Shown here: positions 1 through 12,000 of the stretch, one piece after another
Position numbering within the stretch: the stretch's first letter is position 1
How the letters are laid out: each line of letters opens with the position of its first letter
The notes under the pieces: generated by a model
Database searches by the model: none
Told to the model about the DNA's origin: nothing
Seen by the model: only the letters and a program-made list of their open reading frames with translations
Source: Acanthamoeba castellanii str. Neff
Lineage: Eukaryota > Discosea > Longamoebia > Acanthamoebidae
Direction: 5' to 3'
Assembly: GCF_000313135.1 (NCBI RefSeq)
Contig: NW_004457584.1
Span: 212,768-276,767, forward strand
DNA: 64,000 nt
Translations under genes and position numbers: made by a program

Positions 1-606
1 TCGAGGGCGAGGGCGACGGTGATGGTGAGAAGATGGGCCAGGTTGAGGTTGACGGCTGGGGTGAGGGCGAGAGGACTAGCAGCTCTGGCGTTGGAAGCGG
101 GCAACCTCCAACATGTTGTTTGAATTGCGCTGCAGACATCCATCGACCACAGGAGCAGAAGCAAAGTCGATCCATCTTTTTGTGGCAACAAAGAGAAAGA
201 AACCAAAGGAAATCGCAAAGCTATTTCTTGTCGACTGATGACGAACCATTACTCAACTGGCGGAAGCCGCCTTAATGTGGCTACATTGGGTGGGTTGGTC
301 AGCCAAGAGCAGGATGGCAGAGGGCAGCACGAGCAGACAGCCGCAGGTTGGGGTCCTTGCGCGTCAGCTGCCAGACAAGATTCAGCGCTTCTGGGCACAG
401 CAGCGCCAGCCTGGCCGCAAACTCGCCACTGGCAATGCTCACCGCGCTGATGCACGGCGCCTTTCCTCTGGGCGGCGAACCCACTCTGTACGGAGGCAAC
501 ACAACGGAAAGAACCAAACAGGAAAACAAAGGGCCACGTTTTGTTGGCAAGGCTTCGCTTCAGAACGGCCAGCAAACAGCTGCTAACGTTGGCACGGTCA
601 GCCTCA
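1..606. other. left-edge region downstream of PDS5, no confirmed gene
   Basis: No recognisable protein lies here. On the plus strand an open frame comes in from the left edge and stops at 273-275; its first 30 codons are rich in Glu, Asp and Gly, so it could be the tail of a gene that starts outside the window and converges on PDS5. It matches no family I know and could equally be chance. The rest, up to the PDS5 stop codon at 607, looks like 3' flanking sequence. Confidence 0.35.
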
Positions 607-3600
607 TCACCTCCGGCCTCCTCTTCCCCTGCGCGTGGCCTTGTGGGTGACGGGCAGCTCCTCTTGCTCCTCCTCCTGCTCCTGCTCCTCCTTCTCTTCA
701 GGTTCATCGCTCTCGTCGCTCTTGTTCTTCTTTCCCTTGGTCGTGGTCGATTTCCTCGAAGATGATGAAGAAGATGCCGTCTTGCCCTTGCTTCCTCGTG
801 ACTTGGTGGTGGCCTCCTCCTCCTCCTCCTCTTCATCATCGCTCTTCTTCGTCTTCTTCGTCTTCTTGTTCCCCTTCGTGGCGGGCGCGCTCGTTCTTCC
901 CTTCTTGGTCGCTGCTGCCGTCTTGCGCTTCTTGGCAGGCGATCCCTCCTCCTCTTCTTCCACCTCTTCTTCTTCATCTTCGCTCGCCTTCTTCTGCTTC
1001 CCCTTCTTCGTGGTGGGCGTCGTCGATCTCTTCCGCTTGGCCGCGCGCGCCTTGGCCGCTTTCTTCGGCTCCTCCGCGTCCATCTCCTCGGCCTCCTCCT
1101 CCTCTTCCTCCTCTTGGTCGCTCTCGTCCTTAGCCGTGCGGCGGCGCTTGGCCGCGCTCGTCGGGGTCTTGCCCTTGCCCTTGCCCTTCGCCGACGACGG
1201 CGTCGTCGTGGTCTTGCCCTTGCCCTTAGGAGTGGCCTTGCCCTTCTTCTTGCTGCCCTTGCCCGCTTGCTCCTCCTCCTCTTCGTCAAAGTCCAATTCA
1301 TCGCCCTTGTCCGCTCGCTTGCGCTTCGGCGTCTACAGCGTGTGTGTGTGCGTGCGGCGCATGAGTGTTGTGTTGTGTGCGGTGGTGCGTGTGCGGTCGT
1401 GTGCGGTCGTGTACCTTGGCGGCGGGGGTCTTCTTGGGGGAGACGGGCACGGTGGTCCTGGCGGGGGTCTTCTCGGTATAGATGAGGTTGGAGCGGCCGG
1501 ACGGGAGGCTAAAGTCGAGCGGGAGGTAGCTCTTCTCCAGGTCCTGGATGGAGCGCTCGGTCAGGTGCTCGGAGAGCTGGAAGAACTTGGGCGGCAGGTA
1601 TAGGTCGCCCGGGTGGCGCTTCTGGTTGAGCCAGCGGCCGGTGGCCTTGGCGCCGCGCTGCTTGATGTACAGCGCGCCGATGTCGCACAGGATGCGCATG
1701 CGCTCCTCCTGCCCGGGCTCGATGCCGTCTTTAGTCTGCTTGATGAACTTGAGCAGCTCCACCAGGAACGTGAAGTTATCGCCGTGCGTGATGATCGGCT
1801 CCAGGAAGAAGATCAGGACTCTGTGCAGGCAAACCGACATGAGCACACACGACACACGACACACAAGATACACACAAGACACACACAAGACACACACAAG
1901 ACACACACAAGGGACAACGTACCGAGAGGAGTCGTGGAACTTGTTGGCGACGTCGGCGTCCCAGTCGCGGCGGTGGGCGAGGAGGTGGATCAGGTAGGGC
2001 AGGGCGTACTCGGGCAGGATCGAGAACAGCGCGCGGCCGTCCTCCTGCCGCACCAGGCCCACGGCCTGCCGCCGCACGCGGATGGCGTTGGCCAGGAAGG
2101 CCCGCACCCGCTGGATCCGCTTCTTGTCCGACTCGAGCGCGGCCAGGCCCAGCATGGCGACCCACTTGAGGCCCAGGCGGGTCGGGTGCTTGACCCCGGC
2201 CCACAGCTTCTTGATGATGTACTCGCGCACCTCGCTGGCCGGGTCGCGCACGGTGTGGGCCACCAGGTGGAAGTCCTCCACCTCGAGCAGGGCCTCGATC
2301 TCGCGCACCTGGGCCAGGCGCAGGATGGCCCCCACGGCGTGCTTGCGCAACAGCTCGCGGTCGGCGTCGGGCTTGTACGACTGCTGCTGCTGCTGCTGGG
2401 CCTGCTTGTCGGCTTCAGCGTCGTCGTCGACGTCGTCATCGGTCTCACGCTCGGGCTCGCTGTTGCGCAGGGTCTCGAGCACGAGGCGCACGATCTCGCG
2501 GGCCTGCGTGGCGCCCTCCTTGCCCTCGTGGTGGGCCAGGGTGTAGTTGGCCAGCAGCCGGAGGCCGAGGGCCTTGAGGCGTGCCTGGTGCGAGGCGTCG
2601 CCGGTGTCTTTGTTCTTGCGGCGCTGCGGGGGCGCGGCGGTGAGTAGGTCGCCGGTGACCCACGGCAGGAACGACGGCGCGAGCGCGGCCAGCGTGGCCG
2701 GCGCGACCTTGGCGATGTGGGCGAGGGCCGCCAGGGCCGGGCCGCACTCGCGCTTGCCCAGCTCGAGGTGGTCGTCGACCAGGGACTTGGCCAGCTTGGC
2801 CAGGAAGCCGCCGCCGGCCTTCTGCGCCGACGCGGCGTCCGGGTAGAGGCAGTGGAGGGCGCGCACGGCGTGCTTGGACTGCTGCGGGGTGCCCCGGGTG
2901 CACAGCTCGGCCAGGCGGCGGCGCAGGTCCTTCGGCCAATTGAGGCCGTGCTTGCCCACGTGGGCCAGCATGCGGAGCGCGACGTCGATCGTGGCGGCGT
3001 CGTCCTCGTTGAGCAGCGACGACAGCTGGTCCGTGGCGTCGGCAAAGAAGCCCGGGTACGAGGCCGACACCTCGTGCAGGAAGGCCAGCAGGGCCGAGTA
3101 GTCCTTGTTGTGGTCGGCCAGGTACTTGCGCAGCGACGTGAGCAGCAGCGGCACGGCCTGGCGCGACACGATGCCCATCGACAGGCGGTAGGTGATGGCA
3201 CGCAGCACGTCCGCGGCGCCGGCGGCGGGCGACGACGCCTTGGCCTTGGCGGCCGTCGACGACTTGGACTTGCCCTTCTGCTTGGACTGGGCCTCGAGCG
3301 ACGTGACGGCCTCCTTGACAGACTTGAAGTCGGCCTCCTCGTCGACCAGCTGTCGCAGGGCACTCCACAGCTCCTTGTGCTTGGTCGCGTGGAGGGCCTG
3401 CAGGCGCGTAGTGGCGCCCGGGACGTACTGCTGGAACACGCGGAAGCACTCCGTCACCGCGGGGCCAACCTTTTCGTGCTTGTCCTTCGCGCCCGCGTCG
3501 CCCTTGCGCACTTGCAAGTACTTGGTGAACTCCTGCTGGAATCTGTGAAGACCCACACACCACACACACACACACACCACACACACACACACGGTCAGCT

Positions 3601-5755
3601 TTTGCCGATGTTGACGCAAGTTTGCGAAGCGCAATAATTGGATCGTACTCTCGCTTGTCCTTGAGCAGGCGGGCCAGGGCCTGGTGCGCGTTGGCGTCGA
3701 AGGAGGGCAGCATCTCCAGCAGCTCTGTGGTGCGCACCTTCACGCTCTTGTCGCGCGACAGCAGCTCCCACGACACCACTTCGTCCACGTCCGCTCTGTG
3801 GCGTGTGCGTTTGTGTGCGTGTGACGACGTGTTAGCGAGGAGGAACAGAAACGACGCACACACCGGAGAGGAATCGCAGTTGGACACGTAGCGTACTTGA
3901 TCTCGATGTCGGTTTGGAAGTAGAGGTGCAGGATCTTGGTGGGAATCCAGCCATAGGCCCGCTCCAGCTTCTTCATGTCGTCGTCGCTCCACGTCCTGTT
4001 CCACAAGTTCCGGTAGAGCTGCGCCAGCCGCACCATCGCCTGCTTGCGGATGCCGGGCTGTGGCGTGCCACCGACCAAAGCAAAGGAAAGAAACAGCGAG
4101 AAAAAAGAGAAGAAAAAAGAAAAGGGTTATCAATGTGGAGCTCCATTGATCAGACTGGTGGCGTGCGTTGTGCGTTGTGGGTTGTGTGTTGTGTTGAAGG
4201 CACGCCATACCTTCTTGTCGCGCATGCGCATGCCCACCTCCTGGAGGACGTCCTTCTTGAATCGAATGGGGTTGGCGCTGGCCGCCGCGCAGATGGCCTT
4301 GACCGCGGCGGCGCGGACGCCCTCGTCGGTGTCGCGCACGCGGGTGAAGAGGTTGTCGGCGAGGTCGAGCGAGGGCAGGTTCTGGATGAACTCGGTCGCG
4401 TACTCGACCATGCGGCGGCGGATCGACGGCTCCACGTCGTTGAAGCGCTTGAGGAATGTGTTGAACAGCTGCGGGTAGCTGGTGATCATGCGCGACCCAT
4501 CGGAGGCAAACATCTTGCCCAGCAGGGCCACGGTGTCCTCGCGCTTCTCCTCGTCCTCGACGGTGAGCTCCTTCTCGAGCTCGGGCATGACGTAGAGCAG
4601 CAGGTTGGGCGAGATCTTGTTGAGCTCCCAGATGAGCGCGTGGCCGTGGTCCTTGAGCTCGCTGGTTGATGCCTTGACGTTGACGAGAATGTCGCTCATG
4701 AACTCGGTGATGGGAGTCTCCAGCAGCTGCGCATTGCCCTTGATGAGCGCCTGCGCCAGCCGAAAGGCGTGCGGATGCGACTCCTGCGGGAAAACGAACA
4801 GCGCCACACACCAACGGTCAACACGAGACACTTAAATAATAATCAGAATAAAATAAAAAATAATAGAATGAATAAAAAAGCACCTTTTGTTCGGGCAAGA
4901 GATGGGCCAGGATTTTCTCCAGGAGCTCCAGGCTGATTTCCTCTGACTCCTCGAGACAGCTGGACATGATGTCGAGGAAGTGATTGACCACTTCCACACT
5001 CGTGTGTTCACTGCGTGTGCGTGTGTAGCCAGAGTATGCAAGAGAGTGTGGTCAGTCGGTCGGTCGGTCGGCCACGTGTGCACACGCCAGTGTAGGCCGG
5101 AAACGTACGACATGACCTCGAAGAAGGTGTCATAGAGGCGCATGTAGAGCTGATCGTCGAGGTCGATCAGAAGGGCGAAGGCGCGCACACTCTGCAGTCG
5201 CTCCAACAGATAGAATCGGAGCGAGTACGAGGGATCGTCTGTCGAGCCCAGCGCGGCCAGTTGGTTTATGAACAGATCGAATATGCCCTGTAATGGATTT
5301 AATTGATTAATTATTTTTAATTGATTCTTAATAAAAGAGAAACAAGAGAGAGAGTTGTGCCTTGAGCGCTTCATCGTCGTAGGGGGCTTCGGGGGCGTAG
5401 ATTCGAATAATGTCGGCTAAGGCGCAGGCCACGAGGAGCCTCACGTCCTCGCTCTTGTGCTGCAGCCTATCCTTTTGAATGAGGGCCGCAGCAATATCGT
5501 CAAGCATCTCTTTCCCCCAGTCTGGCGCATCTCCCACCTTCTTCAGGAACTTGTGCAATTTCTGCAATTAAATTAAAATTGTAAGCAGCCTAAACCTGTG
5601 CAGTGCTGTGGTTATGGCCGCGTTACCTGTAGACGGCTAATGAGGTCATCTTTCTTTAGCTGGCTGGCAGTGATGTATTTCTTATCCACGAATTGCTTGG
5701 GGAATTGCCGATCGGCTTGCGACTTTGTCACCTGTGAGACACCTTCGTCGCTCAT
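607..5755 (-). CDS. PDS5: sister chromatid cohesion protein PDS5
   Basis: PDS5 binds the kleisin of cohesin in the nucleus and controls cohesin loading, maintenance and release. The start ATG is at 5755-5753. About ten exons, joined by GT-AG introns, give roughly 1,400 residues of mostly HEAT-like helical repeats. The N-terminal exons carry the family hallmark RLLVACALADIIRIYAPEAP (near 5390-5450), followed by blocks on the elderly-helix pattern such as SLRFYLLERLQSVRAF and HGHALIWELNKISPNLL. The last 250 residues (607-1333) are a low-complexity tail of alternating Lys/Arg-rich and Asp/Glu-rich blocks ending RRGRGGRR, like the charged AT-hook-bearing tails of animal and plant PDS5. The gene is head-to-head with separase. 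The family call is firm; individual splice sites are judged by eye. Confidence 0.93.
1861..1911. repeat. (ACACACAAGA)n decamer repeat in a PDS5 intron
   Basis: About four near-perfect copies of a ten-base unit lie inside the PDS5 intron at about 1819-1920. In the sense of the gene they read as GT-rich sequence. Confidence 0.8.
3552..3593. repeat. (CA)n microsatellite in a PDS5 intron
   Basis: An interrupted CA/CCA run lies close to the donor side of a PDS5 intron and reads as (TG)n in the sense of the gene. Confidence 0.8.
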
Positions 5756-6058
5756 GATTTACTCGCGAGCGCTGAATATGTAATGTAGTCCAATTAATTG
5801 AATCTGGTAGCGGCTGCGTCCTCTCGCCAACCGTCCTCTTCTGCTGTCTCAATTTTTTCGCGCCAGTCTGGCTTTCGCGCCAAAACTTGGCTTTGCCATT
5901 CGCCAACAATTAGTGGAAATAATTCAGTTTCATTTCTTGCTAAGTTTCCCCTCATTTTCGTGGTAGTTTCCTTTTAGTTTCCTTGCTGCCTTTCGCGCCA
6001 AAACTTCGCGCCCGATCTGCGTTGTTTGTGTAGGTGCATGAATTGATCGAAGACGGAA
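5756..6058. promoter_or_regulatory. bidirectional promoter between PDS5 and separase
   Basis: About 300 bp separate the two start codons, so both promoters must lie here or overlap the genes. The stretch is AT-richer than the flanking exons. A phrase close to TTTCGCGCCAAAACTT occurs twice (about 5872-5888 and 5993-6008). TTTSGCGC is the consensus of E2F/DP factors, so the pair looks like two E2F-type sites, which would fit S/G2-phase control of both genes. A two-codon upstream frame (ATG AAT TGA, 6039-6047) sits just before the separase start. Confidence 0.55.
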
Positions 6059-9000
6059 ATGGGGGACGTCTATGCCGAGCATCAAAAGCTCGTTGCCCTC
6101 ATAGGGAAAAAGAACGTACGCACTTTTACTTCAATTTATGCACAAATCTTCATACTAAATTTGCCCTCCGCAGTACTCAAATGCGTTGGCGCAAGGCAAG
6201 CAGATGGTACCTTGCCTCGTCAAGGCGCAGCGTGCGAAATCGAAAGTGAAGGGAGCCATGGACAAGGAGAACCAAGACGTGCTCTCCTTTCTCTGCCTGT
6301 CGCCCCTTGAGGGTGATTCACCAGAGATTGCTACGCTCGTCGTTGCCACCATGCATGGAGCGATGAGCTGCTGCACCAATTTGCTGTCTTCCACTCCTGG
6401 GCCGATGTTCAAGGTTCGATGTGGAGGTGATTTTTGATGTTTTTTTGTCTCCCCCTCATCGCTCCATCTTGCTTCAGGAACTGGATGAAATCAGCGGGCA
6501 GGTGAAGTTGTGGCTGGTGCACCTGCTCAAGCACAAGGCGGACAAAGCCCGTAAGTACTTGGAGGTCATCTGCTATGCCCTACGCCAGGCAGCGGCCGTC
6601 GTTGAGTCGGCCGACTTCGTAGCTCGCCACCCGGCCTTCAACGCCGACGGAGCGAAAGCGCTGCAGCTGCGGCGACGCACCGTCGACCTTCTTCTCGTCG
6701 AAAAGGAGAAGAACACCAGCGAGTATTTTCAAATGGCTATCAAGGCGGCCATGAGAGCGACACGACAGTGCGTTCAGCCTCCTTGCGTTCTCTTCGACAC
6801 GTGGCATGTGTGTTGACATCACTAGCAATTGCTCTCTTTGACGTCATCATAACAGCAGCGGCAAGGTGGTGGTCACACCGAGCGTGGTCGCCTTTTGCAA
6901 GGAGGTAACGAAACTATGGGGCAGCAGCAAGGCGTCGGATCAGTTTGGCCAGCTTGACTGGCTGCTCTACTCGGCCTCGCTTCTTCAGGTACAGGTTGCT
7001 TTGCCGCTTTGTGCAAACGGCGAGCGCCACTCCAATACTTATCGTTGGATTTGATCGTTCTTATGTGCAGAACATAGCGGAGCACTGCCAGGACGCGTGG
7101 GAGCTGCTGGACGGACGCGCCAAGCCCATATTGTCTGATCTCGACGACGAAGACCTGCTCACGCCATACTACCGTTCTCTGGCGCACGTCCAGCTCGCTT
7201 TGCTCGGCCTTCGCCTCATGCGAACGCAAGGTATGCGTCGACAAATCTCGCCACAATGGGTGTGTCGATGGGTTTGCGATCTGACTCACCTCACACACCT
7301 CGGTGCAGGCCTCAAGTTGACGCTCAAGATCAAGGAATGCTTGGCAGTCGCCCTGGAATCGGCTGGCTCGGCATTGGACGAGCTTCCGGTCGACACGGAT
7401 CAGGTACCCTTTCTCCTCCCGTATAGCCTGTGTGGTCAATGAGGTGAGGTCTGACGAGCCGCGCCACGTGTGGGTGCAGGCCAAGCTGGTCTATGGACTG
7501 CAGTTGAGGCTAGGCGAGGCGCTGCACGAATTGCGCAAATATCTGTCCGATCACGTCACACCTCCTGCGGCGTCGCTGTTCGCCTATCTGCGAAAGTCGA
7601 GCGATGGAACAGAGGTGATCAAGCAGCTCGCGCTCGCGATGCGCATGCTGTCCCGTTGCGCGAGCCAGGGCAGCGAGTTGGACGCAAACGTACGAACCAA
7701 CCACCGCGTCTATTTGCTTGTTTCGCTCTTCCTTTCATTTTGGCCCCTGATCGTTCGGTCATCTTCTTTCTCCCCACAATAGGGCGCTGTGCCGGCAACG
7801 CTGCCGGCCGGCATCACCATCAAGAATTTTGAATCTCTACGCTCGTCGCAGCTGGCCGGATTGGATCTGGCCGCGCGACTACTGCTGGAGGTTGTTCCGG
7901 ACACGGTACGGAAAAGCAACAATAGGTGATGGGTATTCTTCGAGCTCATGCTAATGGGTTTTCTCGTATATATGCGTGGGTAACCAACTCATGTACAGGC
8001 GGACGAGGCAGTCTCGGCGATGGAGGAAGCCGCCCAGGTTGCGTCCGGTGCCGAGGCACGTCAGCAGTGGCTCAATGCTGCCCTGTTCAATATCGCGGCC
8101 CAACTGTTCAATCGCAACAGGTACATTTCATTACTTGCTTCGTCATCATCACCATCACCATCACCATCTGACCCACTCATGACTGACTGCGACTTCTCTA
8201 TAGTTACGAGGCCACCATTCGATTCCTTGACCTCTGTGGCGAGCCCGCGGAGCAGAGCCAGAAGCAGCTTGAGCTCGCGGCCAAGAAGTACCGCCTGCTG
8301 GCCCTCTGCTACCACAACTCTGGCGACCAGTCGGTGGAGCCGCACAAGGGGCTGGTCGCGGTCCACAAGGCCATCGCCTTTGCGGCTCTGTGCGGTGGAT
8401 CTGCGGGAGACTCTTCACAGCTCTTCCAACTGCTGGCGCGGTTCAAGCACAACTGGGCTCAACAACAGGAGACCAGTGAAGACAAGCGAGCCACCACCAA
8501 CATGAAGAGCAACAAGAGAGCGCGCGGCAGCAACAGCAGCAGTAGTAGTAGTAGCAAAGATGGAGAGAAGAAAGACGCCATCCCGAGTCTGCTCGAGTCG
8601 CTGCGCGAGGCTTCGCTTCCCGACGGCAAGATCGCGGACCTGCTGTTCGAGGAGCTCAACGCCTCGCGTGGCCGCAGCGCGGCCGCTCACCTCCTCTCCG
8701 TCATCGCCGACAGCCTTGCCGTTCTGCCGGCCCGCTCCTACCCCTATCGTCGAGCCAGGTACGCGTTCAATCGCACGCGCGCCAAGCGCACAGCAGCAAA
8801 CTTTCTAATTCACTTCTTCTTCTTCTTCGCCACTCGCACTTGCAGGGCGTTGGTGGAAGAAGCCCGTCTGCTCAAAGCGCACGGTAGCACGGAGGAGGAG
8901 GCGTCGGAGACGATCAACGGCGGCAGCGATAGCGACGACGAGAGCAACATCGTCGCCGGCGAGGAGGAGGAGCGGGAGGGGGACTGCTCCACCACAACAT

Positions 9001-12000
9001 CCAACGTCTCTTTCTCGTCTTCGTCTTCGGCCGCCGTCAAGCGTTACACGGAAGCTGCAAAGCTGCTACAAGCCAGCGTACATCTCTCTTCGTTCGCTTA
9101 AGCTCTCGCACGGTCGCGAAGTGATAGTTCGTAACACACACACACACACACACACAGGCGTGGGGCAAGGACCAAGAGTTTGTATACGAGGCCGCGCATC
9201 TGCTCGCGCAAGTGCACGCCGAGCTGGGTCTGGTGTACGCTCAGGCGGGCGAGTCTTCGAGCGCGATCGCGCACATGGCGAAGGCCCTGTTGCAGTGGAA
9301 GCGACTGTTTGAGGAACACGCCGAGAACATGCGCCCCGACTCCTTCCCCGATCCCTCGCGCACGCGGCTCGTGCTTCGTACGCTCGCTACCCCCCTGCAC
9401 CCACTCGTCCAGAGCTTGAGACGGACTGACACACATCTCTCTTCCCTCTTACTTTGCTGCTGCACAGACACGATGGTGGACTACCTGCAGCTCTGCGGGA
9501 GGCTCGACCACGCGCTGGTCGGCCTGCGGGTCCTGCTTGCCTTTGACGGCGTGCACGCCACAAACGGTAGGTTTTGTGTTTTGTTTGTAGTCATTTATGC
9601 AACTCTCGCAGTTGTGATCTCTCTTACGCAACACATGACACGCACGTACAGTGATCAACCGCGAGGTCATACTGTGGGAAATGGCGGCCATCTACGCCAA
9701 GCTGGGGATGCCGCACACTGTCCCGTCGCGTCCCTCCTCCAGCAAGCAGCCGAAGAAGTCCTCCTCCTCCGCCAAGGGCAGTAACGCCACTGCCCCGCTC
9801 TCCTCGGCCTACAAGTGCGTACACCCACTTTTTGTGCACCGTTGCAACTGGCCCCCACTCACGAGTGGCTTCGATCTGACCCACTTCTCTTATTCTTACA
9901 TATGTCGCATTCCAGTCTTGCTCGAGCGACGTGCGAAGTGCAATGTTGCTTGTTCGAGGTAAAAAAAGATCGTTCGAAGCTTGATCATCAACGACTTGAC
10001 GCGCTGACATGATATCGATATTTTTCTTGTTCAGGCGCTGCGATACGATGCCGATGCGGCGGAGGATGAGGCCGGATCGGACCCCCAGCTGCAGGTGGCC
10101 AGGCAGCTAGAGGGCCACGTCGCCACGCTCCTGGCCCTCCTGGGTGAGGTCGAGTCCGACACCCACAACGCCAAATACTACCTGGCCCTGTTGGCCAGGG
10201 CCAAGACGCTGCTCTCTTCTCTTCGCCTTGCCCAGGTGCGCACAGGCCAACACCCTCTCTTCATTCGTTTCTCGCGTAACTGGTGGTATATATCGTGCAG
10301 GGCCGGGCAGTGGAGTCGGCGCAGGAGGCCGCGGACGCAGCCCGTCTGTCGCGCGACGCTCTGGCCCGCGCGGTGACACGGAGATCGGGGAACCGCCGGA
10401 AAGGGGAGGAGTGGCACTGGGTCTCCAGCGTTTGGGCCGTGGCTCATGTGCGACACACACACACACCACACACACACACACACCACACACACACACCACA
10501 CGAATGTAAGGTTGACTGACACTTGACGATTCGCGATTGGCGCAGGTGCACACCGAAGCGCTGCGAGCTGCCACGCTGGGCTGGGAGGCCCGCGGCTGGC
10601 GCGCCCAGGCAGCGGCCTACTGCAAGAACGCGCTCCGCACCGCCAGCCTGCCGCCCTACCAGTCCGCCGCCCTGCACCACATGCTCGGGCGGCTCCACGC
10701 CTTCCCTGGGCGCGTCGACCTCGCGCGCGACCACATCGCCCAGGCCCGACAGTTCCTCCTGCAGTGCGTGCCCACGACGTCGCACCTGCGCCTCCTTTCG
10801 GTTGATGCTGATCATGAGCTGACGGCCAATGATATGATGATGGATTGCAGGGAGGAGAGTGAAAACGACGACGACGACAATGAAGAGGAAGACGAGGGCG
10901 TGGGGATGCGCGAGGCCGAGTGGCTGCGCGTGCATCTTCACGTGCTGGAGGGCGACCTGGGACTGATCGAGGGCGACCCGAAGGAGGCCATCGCCTGCTT
11001 TGGCGAGGCCAAGCGGTGGATCCTGCGCCTCCTCTCCCGGTCCGCTCTCGCGCTGCCGGCCTGGTCTCCCGATGGCGGCAGCCCCGTGCCCGCCATCATC
11101 TGGGAAGCAGCGGCGGAAGACGACAGCGACCACGCAAGCGATGACGACGACGAGCGGGACGCTGTTAGCCTGCAGATCCATCCGCTCATCGCACAGATCG
11201 CGTCTCGTCAGGGTAAGTAAGACACCACACGACCATTCACCGCACGCGCGCACACGATATGGCACGACACGACACGAGCTTTCGTGTGTGATGGTGGTGG
11301 TGGTGTCTCATCATCGAATGCTCGCTCGGGGGGCGGCAGGTCAAGCGCTGTTGGACGCGGGCAAGGTCGCCAAGGCCCTGCAGCAGCTTGAGGAGGCGCT
11401 CGACCTCCCGCAGACGGCCGAGGGCAAGGCCGAGCTGCTCTACCGGATGGGTCTGGCCTGTGTGGCCGAGTCGGAGAAGGAGATCGACGCCCTGTGGGCC
11501 ATGGGCCTCACCGCCGCACGCCCCAAACGCGTGGCCCGACGCAAGGGTCGACCAACCGCTGCCGGCACCGCCACTGCGAGCACCACCACCGCAGCCAAAG
11601 CCAAGGAAGCGGTACTGCAGCGCTACTCCCCCAGTGTCATTTTCTGTGTGGCACGATTTGCTCAGCGTTCGAGCTCACCCGGATCGGTGGTGGTGATGAA
11701 ATCGCGCAGCCCGTAGAGCGCACGACATCGATCGCTCGCGCCCTGCAGTGCATGACCGAAGCCCACCGGGTGTCCACGACGAGTCCGCACGTGTCGGCCT
11801 ACCTGGCTTCGTGCCTGCGCCTCTCGCTCGCCCTCCTGCACGGCCGACCCAACGCCCTGCCCGCCGTCTACTACCTCAGTACGCGAGCCTTCCTTTCCTT
11901 TCTCTTTTCTTCGCTTGGCCGAGGAACCTGACAAGTGTGGCGACGTCAACAGGCGGCGCGGCTGGCGTGGGCACGCTCCAGTGGGCCTACGAGAGGGTGA

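Noticed and set aside
249..1301. Arg-rich minus-strand reading frame of 350 codons
   Set aside because: It is the PDS5 tail read in another frame. The Lys/Glu reading of the same strand continues the PDS5 protein and has the family's charged-tail character.
1613..3637. Long plus-strand frames opposite PDS5 (up to 344 codons)
   Set aside because: High GC at third positions leaves the antisense frames open. They have no domain pattern and lie opposite well-conserved PDS5 exons.
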